Positions 7,447 to 11,447 of a stretch of 11,447 nt of DNA are shown piece after piece (positions within the stretch are counted from its first letter, which is position 1; each line of letters starts with the position of its first letter). The stretch spans positions 1 to 11,447 of the forward strand of contig VBCJ01000313.1 in NCBI GenBank assembly GCA_005884335.1, written 5' to 3'. Under the pieces are notes generated by a model. It did not search any database and was not told the DNA's origin. It worked only from the letters and a program-made list of their open reading frames with translations. Origin of the DNA: Betaproteobacteria bacterium (lineage in GTDB: Bacteria > Pseudomonadota > Gammaproteobacteria > Burkholderiales > SG8-39). Made by a program: the position numbers and the translations under genes.

Positions 7447-7952
7447 ATGCCCGCGCGCAAGCGGGGTCGCTCGCGGCCGGCGTGGAACTGGTGCACCGCG
7501 AAGCGAAATATCTGGACGAGCAACGCTGGGACGAGTGGCTCGCGCTTTTCGTCGAGGACTGCGAGTACTGGATGCCGGCGTGGAAAGCGGACGGCACGCC
7601 CACCACCAACCCTCAGGCCGAGCTTTCGCACATCTACTACGCCAGCCGCGCGGGGCTGGAAGACCGGATCGTGCGCATCCGCTCGGGGAAATCCGCCGCC
7701 TCGACGCCGATGCCGCGCACCGCCCACATCCTCGGCAGCGTCCTTCCTGCGGAGTCGTCCGCGGACCGGCTGAAGCTCGATTCTACCTGGGTGAGCCACG
7801 TATTTTTCCCGCGCTCGCGCGAGAGCCACGCGTTCTTCGGGCGCTACGAGCACGAGCTGGTGCTGCGCGAAGGAGATTGGCGCATCGCGCGCAAGAAGAT
7901 CCTGCTGCAGAACGACTACATCCCCACGATGCTGGACGTCTACTGCGTCTAG
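7443..7952 (+). CDS. Ring-hydroxylating dioxygenase, beta subunit
   Basis: 169 residues from the GTG at 7443-7445, which overlaps the alpha stop codon (GTGA). GGAAGG at 7430-7435 gives a good ribosome site 7 nt upstream. The nearby ATG at 7447 is out of frame. The N-terminal LVHREAKYLDEQRWDEWLAL (res 16-35) and following FVEDCEYWMPAW are characteristic of the NTF2/SnoaL-fold beta subunits of BenB/AntB/XylY type, as are the DYIPTMLDVY C-terminus and overall size. It has no cofactor; in this family it packs with alpha as alpha3-beta3 and supports structure or specificity. The TAG stop is followed after 1 nt by the left arm of a long inverted repeat, which probably ends the messenger. Confidence 0.93.
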   Translation: MNARAQAGSLAAGVELVHREAKYLDEQRWDEWLALFVEDCEYWMPAWKADGTPTTNPQAELSHIYYASRAGLEDRIVRIRSGKSAASTPMPRTAHILGSVLPAESSADRLKLDSTWVSHVFFPRSRESHAFFGRYEHELVLREGDWRIARKKILLQNDYIPTMLDVYCV

Positions 7953-7953
7953 T

Positions 7954-8026
7954 GAAAACCGGGGACAGACCACGTTTTCGATTTTCGAAGAGAGATCGCG
8001 CAAAACGTGGTCTGTCCCCGGTTTTC
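7954..8026. repeat. 25-bp perfect inverted repeat (REP-like palindrome)
   Basis: Arms 7954-7978 and 8002-8026 are perfectly complementary over 25 bp; the core of the left arm is CCGGGGACAGACCACG. The 23-nt spacer can extend the stem with CGAT/ATCG (7979-7982 with 7995-7998) past a 3-nt bulge. It starts 2 nt after the dioxygenase beta stop codon. I recall this GGGGACAGACCAC/GTGGTCTGTCCCC motif as a dispersed palindrome in proteobacterial genomes, often mis-translated as KTGDRPRF or ENRGQTTF in ORF ends; that is memory, not a search. No transposase is adjacent. A stem this long probably terminates or protects the dioxygenase mRNA despite lacking a long U-run. Confidence 0.9.
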
Positions 8027-8077
8027 GAAGCGACGCGGCTGCTCGGAAAGTGGACCAAGCTCGCGCAAGGTCACGTG

Positions 8078-8320
8078 ATGTTCGGCTCGGGCTGCTCGTG
8101 CGGCGTGGGCTTCGCCAATCTGCGTCTTGCTGACTTCGAGCCGCAGATCCTCGAGTACCTGAATACGAAACACGGCATCAGCGGATTCTCCGGCGTCCCC
8201 GACTTACTGCGCTCGATCGTCAAGCAGAGCGAAGGAGAGAAGCACGGTGGGCAGCTCGCGCTGCTGACCGACCTCGAGCGCAGCATCGATTCCTTCGACG
8301 AGCTGCACCGCGGGCGTTAG
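8078..8320 (+). CDS. Small CSCG-motif protein, possibly 5'-truncated
   Basis: 80 residues from ATG 8078 (GTG 8075 is an equal alternative; AAGG lies 8 nt upstream of the ATG). It begins MFGSGCSCGVG, with Cys6 and Cys8 a possible metal or redox pair, followed by a helix-like acidic region (ADFEPQILEYL) and an amphipathic C-terminus (LLTDLERSIDSFDEL). I do not recognise the family. The frame stays open upstream: residues encoded just before the ATG (LLGKWTKLAQGHV) read like natural protein, and the frame then runs into the inverted repeat and back to a GTG at 7952 that shares a base with the beta stop codon, giving a 122-residue version. The true N-terminus may have been replaced when the repeat arrived. 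Whether it belongs to the dioxygenase operon is unclear. Confidence 0.55.
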   Translation: MFGSGCSCGVGFANLRLADFEPQILEYLNTKHGISGFSGVPDLLRSIVKQSEGEKHGGQLALLTDLERSIDSFDELHRGR

Positions 8321-8401
8321 CCTGAGAAAAAAAGTGGCTTGCGTTGGCTTCATGATGACGTCCCCTAAGGTGTTTGTCTAAGACGCCTATCGTTTCCGGT
8401 T

Positions 8402-8432
8402 TTGCCGCGCGGTGCGCGACGCGTAGCGGCAA
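8402..8432. repeat. Hairpin TTGCCGC/GCGGCAA
   Basis: TTGCCGC (8402-8408) and GCGGCAA (8426-8432) form a 7-bp perfect stem with a 17-nt GC-rich loop. It sits 1 nt before a second hairpin, in a 204-nt stretch (8321-8524) holding no recognisable gene. The pair could be a recombination site, a small structured RNA or a weak transcription terminator for the converging genes. Confidence 0.5.
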
Positions 8433-8466
8433 GCCTAACGCGCCGAACAAGAACCGGCTGTTAGGT
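8433..8466. repeat. attC-like hairpin GCCTAAC...GTTAGGT
   Basis: GCCTAAC (8433-8439) and GTTAGGT (8460-8466) fit the integron attC R-box patterns RYYYAAC and GTTRRRY, and CCTAAC/GTTAGG pair. Inside, GCCG (8442-8445) pairs with CGGC (8455-8458), leaving unequal unpaired bases (GC versus T). At 34 nt it is shorter than known attC sites (about 57 nt or more), so it is only attC-like. It lies 58 nt downstream of the stop codon of the exported-protein gene. Confidence 0.4.
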
Positions 8467-8524
8467 TCCAGCGTTTGTTTCTTTGTTGGCCTCCCTTCAT
8501 CCGCCTCTCTCGTCATGAACCGTC

Positions 8525-9307
8525 TCAGTGCGGTACCCGCTTCGCGAGGCGCGATTGGGCCGTGCGTAGCAGTTGATGCACCTCTTCCAGCGTCGTGGCC
8601 GGATGGTTGTTGTAGTCCATGAGCCGGTGCTTGCCGAGCCGGTTGCCGCCCACGTCGTTCAATACTTCCCTTGCCGCCTGAAGGGCCGGCTGCCGATAAT
8701 GCACTCCGCCGGAAACTTCCTCGGTGGCCCGCATCAGGGCGCAAAACAGGCTCCAGCGCTCGGGATTCGGGCGGCAGGTCCTGTCGTCCTGTTTGTTCCA
8801 GTGCCGCTCATCTGACAGCAGCGCCCGGGCCCGCTCCAAGATCCTGATGTCGTCTTCAGTCGGCGGCAACTGCTTGTCGGCGGCGATGCTTAGGAAGAGG
8901 CCATTCTCGTCCGTCCGCGCGCTTTGCAGGGCAAACCAACCGAACGGCACCTTGGCTATGCGAGCGCCCTCTACGACTTCAAATCGCGTCGGATCTTCCG
9001 GCTGCGCGCCCTCCATCGTGCCGATCCAGCCTGTCTTTTCGGTTTCGCGCAGGCTCGCGGCAACGCGCCGCGGCGGCGTGTAGCAGCTGAAGTTGGGCTT
9101 GACACCGTCGAAATTAACCGCCAGCGCGTTGACCTCGCACGGAACTTCGCACACGCCTTTGAAGTCTGTCCCAGTTCTCTGCAGTGAGCACGTTAACGAA
9201 CGGCTCGGCGCCTGCGCGGACACGTCGGCCGCCCAACCGAGGCATGCGAGCAAGGCGATCAGCGAGCAAGAACTCAAACGGCCTGCTTGTCGTGGTGCTG
9301 TGATCAC
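8525..9307 (-). CDS. Exported Cys-containing protein of unknown function
   Basis: 260 residues from a GTG start at 9307-9305, with AAGGA about 7 nt upstream. The N-terminus is a signal peptide: hydrophobic SLIALLACLGW, then a VSA|QA cleavage site near residue 31. LLAC at 19-22 is a possible lipobox, so a lipoprotein is an alternative. The N-terminal half has four cysteines (40, 53, 57, 75) that could form two disulfides in the periplasm. The C-terminal half (about 155-255) looks like a separate helical domain: ERARALLSDERHWNKQDDRTC, SLFCAL, then YNNHPATTLEEVHQLLRTA. This ordering resembles DUF6197-type domains (a WNDxPxxT-like motif before a final helix), by eye only. Sampled G+C is about 62%, below the hyu region, and the gene sits between two GCCTAACG copies, hinting at acquisition. 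Function unknown. Confidence 0.8.
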   Translation of the reverse strand: MITAPRQAGRLSSCSLIALLACLGWAADVSAQAPSRSLTCSLQRTGTDFKGVCEVPCEVNALAVNFDGVKPNFSCYTPPRRVAASLRETEKTGWIGTMEGAQPEDPTRFEVVEGARIAKVPFGWFALQSARTDENGLFLSIAADKQLPPTEDDIRILERARALLSDERHWNKQDDRTCRPNPERWSLFCALMRATEEVSGGVHYRQPALQAAREVLNDVGGNRLGKHRLMDYNNHPATTLEEVHQLLRTAQSRLAKRVPH

Positions 9308-9339
9308 TGTTGTTTCCTTTTTCGCGACGCTGAGTTGGC

Positions 9340-9347
9340 GCCTAACG
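9340..9347. repeat. GCCTAACG, second direct copy flanking exported-protein gene
   Basis: Same 8-mer and orientation as 8433-8440, exactly 907 bp away, so the pair brackets the 783-bp exported-protein gene. On the gene's own strand each reads GTTAGGC, matching the integron core pattern GTTRRRY, and the upstream copy ends about 32 nt before the GTG start, as in gene cassettes. Within GCGCCTAAC it could pair with GTTACGGCGC at 9458-9467 with one unpaired C. Confidence 0.35.
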
Positions 9348-9362
9348 TGAATTGGAAACCGT

Positions 9363-9388
9363 AAAAGGGGAATTGTATTCCGCCTTTT
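9363..9388. repeat. Near-perfect hairpin with one unpaired G
   Basis: AAAAGGGGAAT (9363-9373) pairs with ATTCC-G-CCTTTT (9377-9388) around a TGT loop: 11 bp with a single extrahelical G. It is flanked by A and T tracts, so it may act as a bidirectional terminator downstream of yajD and upstream of the exported-protein gene, or form part of a recombination-site stem. The surrounding 186 nt (9308-9493) contain no gene that I can support. Confidence 0.55.
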
Positions 9389-9493
9389 GTCAGCTTGGCC
9401 GCGTGCCTTACCCGGGCCCCGAGCGCCACATTCACCGGCGCCAACATCCTCGTAGCGGTTACGGCGCTGCGCCCGCTATTTCCAAAGTCTGTT

Positions 9494-9865
9494 TCACTTC
9501 CGCGGCTGCTCCTTGGCTAGTCGCTCCTTGAGATCTGCGAAGGGAGCGTAGGTCGACACGCGGCCACCGACGGAGGGGCTGCTTCCGCCAGCCGCTTCCA
9601 AGTGCCGACGGTGTTCGTTGTCGTGGCAGTACAGGCACAACAGCTCCCAGTTGCTGCCGTCGGGCGGGTTGTTGTCGTGATTGTGGTCCCGGTGGTGGAC
9701 GGTCAGTTCGCGCACGTTGGCGCGCGTGAACTCGCGGGCGCAGCGCCCGCAGATCCATGGGTAGATCTTCAACGCCTGTTCCCTGTAGCCCCGTTCGCGC
9801 TTCTCGGCAGCACGGCGGGCATCGGCGACGATGCGGTCGAGCTTGCCAGGGTCGCTTGCGCTCAT
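9494..9865 (-). CDS. yajD: YajD-like HNH nuclease-family protein
   Basis: 123 residues, close to E. coli YajD (about 115), whose core is nearly reproduced: GYREQALKIYPWICGRC (res 26-42), RELTVHHRDHNHDNNPPDGS (52-71), then NWELLCLYCHDNEH (72-85). A structural zinc site is formed by C39-x2-C42 and C77-x2-C80. The HNH active-site elements are H57/H58, N72 and H81 or H85. The PFADLK-type C-terminus is also conserved (APFADLKERL, 107-116). The fold cuts or binds nucleic acid; the cellular role of YajD is not established. The ATG follows the stop of the pseudouridine synthase by 3 nt (TGACGCATG) with no obvious Shine-Dalgarno sequence, so it is probably translated by coupling in one operon. Confidence 0.93.
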   Translation of the reverse strand: MSASDPGKLDRIVADARRAAEKRERGYREQALKIYPWICGRCAREFTRANVRELTVHHRDHNHDNNPPDGSNWELLCLYCHDNEHRRHLEAAGGSSPSVGGRVSTYAPFADLKERLAKEQPRK

Positions 9866-9868
9866 GCG

Positions 9869-10783
9869 TCAGAGGCGCGCTAGGCGAAGCGATTCGATCA
9901 TCGCCCGGAAATCGTCGGGTGCTTCGCGCTCGAACGACATGCGCTGGCCCGTTCTGGGATGGTCGAATCCGAGAACCCGCGCGTGGAGCATCGGGCGCAC
10001 CGATTCGATCTTTCGACCCGCGTAGTCGCGGATATACACGCGTTCGCCGACCAAGGGATGGCCGAGTTCCGACATGTGGATGCGGATCTGGTGCTGCCGC
10101 CCGGTTTCGAGGCGGCATTCGACCAAGGTCGCACCCGCGAGCGGAGAGATCGGTCTGACGTGCGTGACCGAACGCTTCGCCTCGGGCGGAATTCCACCCC
10201 TGGGACGCCGAAAGTGACCATAGGACCCGCGGATTCCGTCCCCGCGATCCGTGATGAGATGAGTTTCGATGCGCTTCGCAGTGACCTCGCCGTGCGCGAT
10301 CGCATGATAGACGCGCTCGATGTCGTGCGCGCGGAACTGTACGGCCAGAACGCGCTTCGCGTTCATGGTGCGCGCGAATACCATCAAGCCGCTCGTCTCC
10401 TTGTCGAGCCGATGAATCACGCCGAGCTGGGGGGCAAAGCCGCGTCCGCCCATTCGCCGCAGCAAGGCTCGCGTGCAGTCGACGAGCGTGTCCTTGTCGC
10501 CCGGCTCGTAGGCGATGCTCAGCATTCCGGCGGGCTTGTCGACGACGACGACGTCGCGGTCGAAGTACGCGATCGCGCTCTCGGGCAGGGCGCCGGGGCG
10601 GAGCTTAGCCGCGCGTTCGTCGACGACCACCACGGCGCCGCGAGGAACGCGCAAGGCCGAGTCGAGGCACCGCTCGCCGTTCACCGTCACGCGCCCCTCC
10701 GTGCACAGGTCGCGCGCGCGTGACCACGCCGCGCCCGTCTGCTCGCGCACGATCGCGGCGACGGTGGGCTCGGTCGATCGCAT
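9869..10783 (-). CDS. RluA-family pseudouridine synthase with S4 domain
   Basis: 304 residues from ATG 10783-10781; a TTG directly before it (10786) would add one residue. Residues about 5-55 form an S4 RNA-binding domain (AAWSRARDLCTEGRVTVNGE). The catalytic domain carries HRLDKETSGLMVFA (124-137) with Asp127 as the expected nucleophile, VVVDKPAGMLS (79-89), and LETGRQHQIRIHMSELGHPL (225-244). It converts specific uridines in rRNA or tRNA to pseudouridine in the cytoplasm. The S4-plus-catalytic layout is that of RluC/RluD-type enzymes, but the target site cannot be read from this sequence. The start lies 3 nt after the stop of the beta-propeller gene (TAG-TTG-ATG), and its own stop is 3 nt before yajD, so the three genes form a tightly coupled run without clear ribosome sites. 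Confidence 0.93.
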   Translation of the reverse strand: MRSTEPTVAAIVREQTGAAWSRARDLCTEGRVTVNGERCLDSALRVPRGAVVVVDERAAKLRPGALPESAIAYFDRDVVVVDKPAGMLSIAYEPGDKDTLVDCTRALLRRMGGRGFAPQLGVIHRLDKETSGLMVFARTMNAKRVLAVQFRAHDIERVYHAIAHGEVTAKRIETHLITDRGDGIRGSYGHFRRPRGGIPPEAKRSVTHVRPISPLAGATLVECRLETGRQHQIRIHMSELGHPLVGERVYIRDYAGRKIESVRPMLHARVLGFDHPRTGQRMSFEREAPDDFRAMIESLRLARL

Positions 10784-10786
10784 CAA

Positions 10787-11447
10787 CTAGTCGAACGGTT
10801 CGACCTTGACGATCGACGCGCCGTGGTTGCTGCCGATCCAGAGCGTGCCGGGGCTCTTCGAATCGTCCACATAGACGCGGCGGATGTTGGTCGGGCGCGG
10901 GAGCATGTACTCCGTATACTGCCCGCTCTGGATGTCCAGGCGCGACACGCGGTCGGTCAGCATCGACCCCGTCCACGCCTCGCCGTTCTTGCCGGCGACG
11001 GCGTCGTAGGGCGCGCTCCAGGGCGTCGGCACTTTCCACTCCGTGATGCGCTCGGTCTTCGGATCGAACATGCCGATGGCGTTGCCCTGGTATTCGGCAA
11101 ACCACAACCGGCCTTCGTGATCGACGCGGCCGCGCCGCGGGCGGGAGTCCGGAGTCGGGGTCGGATAGACGATCGCATTCTTCGTTTTGGCGTCGATCCT
11201 GACGATGTTGCCGGCCGCGAAGTCGAGCAGGTAGGCGTTGTTCTGCGCGTCGGAGTGGATGCCGTACGTGCCGATGCGCTTGCCGCTGCGCGGATCCTTG
11301 AAGGCGCCGAGGTTCTCCATCTTGTCGGAGACGAGATCGAGGCGGTAGATATGGCCGCCGTCGGAGTTCTTGATCCACACCTTGTTGTCGCTATGCGTGC
11401 CTTCGATCGCGATATGGCCGAGTTGCCCTGCGTCCGTGTCCCATTCC
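10787..11447 (-). CDS. Vgb-like (streptogramin lyase) beta-propeller protein, N-terminus beyond window
   Basis: 219 residues are visible up to a TAG at 10789-10787; the frame continues past the right edge, where the first readable residues are EWDTDAGQLGHIAIEGTHSD. Repeated blade-like units follow: GNIVRIDAKTKNAIVYPTP, GRLWFAEYQGNAIGMFDPKT, DRVSRLDIQSGQYTEYMLP and GTLWIGSNHGASIVKVEP. These W-F/I and D-x-(K/Q)-T patterns match the virginiamycin B lyase / SMP-30-like propeller group. Vgb opens streptogramin B rings, but most family members outside resistant bacteria have no proven substrate and many are exported. No signal peptide can be judged because the start is missing. It is the first visible gene of the run with the pseudouridine synthase and yajD, although its function has no obvious link to RNA modification. 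Confidence 0.85.
   Translation of the reverse strand, partial: EWDTDAGQLGHIAIEGTHSDNKVWIKNSDGGHIYRLDLVSDKMENLGAFKDPRSGKRIGTYGIHSDAQNNAYLLDFAAGNIVRIDAKTKNAIVYPTPTPDSRPRRGRVDHEGRLWFAEYQGNAIGMFDPKTERITEWKVPTPWSAPYDAVAGKNGEAWTGSMLTDRVSRLDIQSGQYTEYMLPRPTNIRRVYVDDSKSPGTLWIGSNHGASIVKVEPFD

Noticed and set aside
7954..8026. Standard intrinsic terminator
   Set aside because: The stem is long but is followed by only four T's that belong to the arm; better described as a dispersed palindromic repeat.
8433..8466. Canonical integron attC site
   Set aside because: Only 34 nt between R-box-like ends, incomplete L boxes and no integrase in the window; kept only as attC-like.
9462..9475. GGCGC/GCGCC short palindrome after yajD
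   Set aside because: One-base loop and no T-run; ordinary for GC-rich sequence.

Overview
The window is high-GC, densely packed bacterial DNA. Coding stretches are roughly 65-72% G+C by spot counts, and genes are joined by 0-4 nt stop/start overlaps. A YajD-type HNH protein, an NnrU-type membrane protein, proteobacterial catabolic genes and a GGGGACAGACCAC-type palindrome together suggest a Proteobacterium, most likely Betaproteobacteria. That assignment is inference; no rRNA or marker gene is present.

Left part (1-1376, minus strand): the N-terminal 206 residues of a crotonase-fold (enoyl-CoA hydratase/isomerase family) protein that runs off the left edge, preceded in transcription order by an NnrU-family membrane protein. 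Divergent from these, on plus (1562-2152), is an exported protein built from two copies of a 90-residue unit. It ends at a strong bidirectional terminator (2167-2195) shared with the convergent hyu operon.

Centre (2194-7952): a catabolic locus in two divergent arms. Minus strand: a HyuA-like ATPase subunit and a HyuB-like subunit (hydantoinase/oxoprolinase/acetone-carboxylase superfamily), overlapping by 4 nt. Plus strand: alpha and beta subunits of a Rieske ring-hydroxylating dioxygenase, also overlapping by 4 nt. The 49 nt between the arms must hold both promoters and contain an imperfect GATAYCGRTATC palindrome. A plausible reading is ATP-driven opening of a cyclic amide, or carboxylation of an aromatic ketone, together with aromatic dihydroxylation. 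The electron-transfer partner of the oxygenase is not in the window.

Right of the oxygenase (7953-9493) is accessory-looking DNA: a 25-bp perfect inverted repeat starting 2 nt after the beta stop codon, a small CSCG protein whose 5' end merges into that repeat, two tandem hairpins, and an exported Cys-containing protein of unknown function. That gene lies between two direct copies of GCCTAACG 907 bp apart, a layout resembling a mobile cassette. The non-coding parts here are lower in G+C (about 52-60% in sampled lines).

Right end (9494-11447, minus strand) is a tightly coupled run: the C-terminal part of a Vgb-like beta-propeller protein (cut by the right edge), an RluA-family pseudouridine synthase and a YajD-like HNH protein, each separated by about 3 nt.

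No tRNA, rRNA, CRISPR array, transposase or integrase gene was found.
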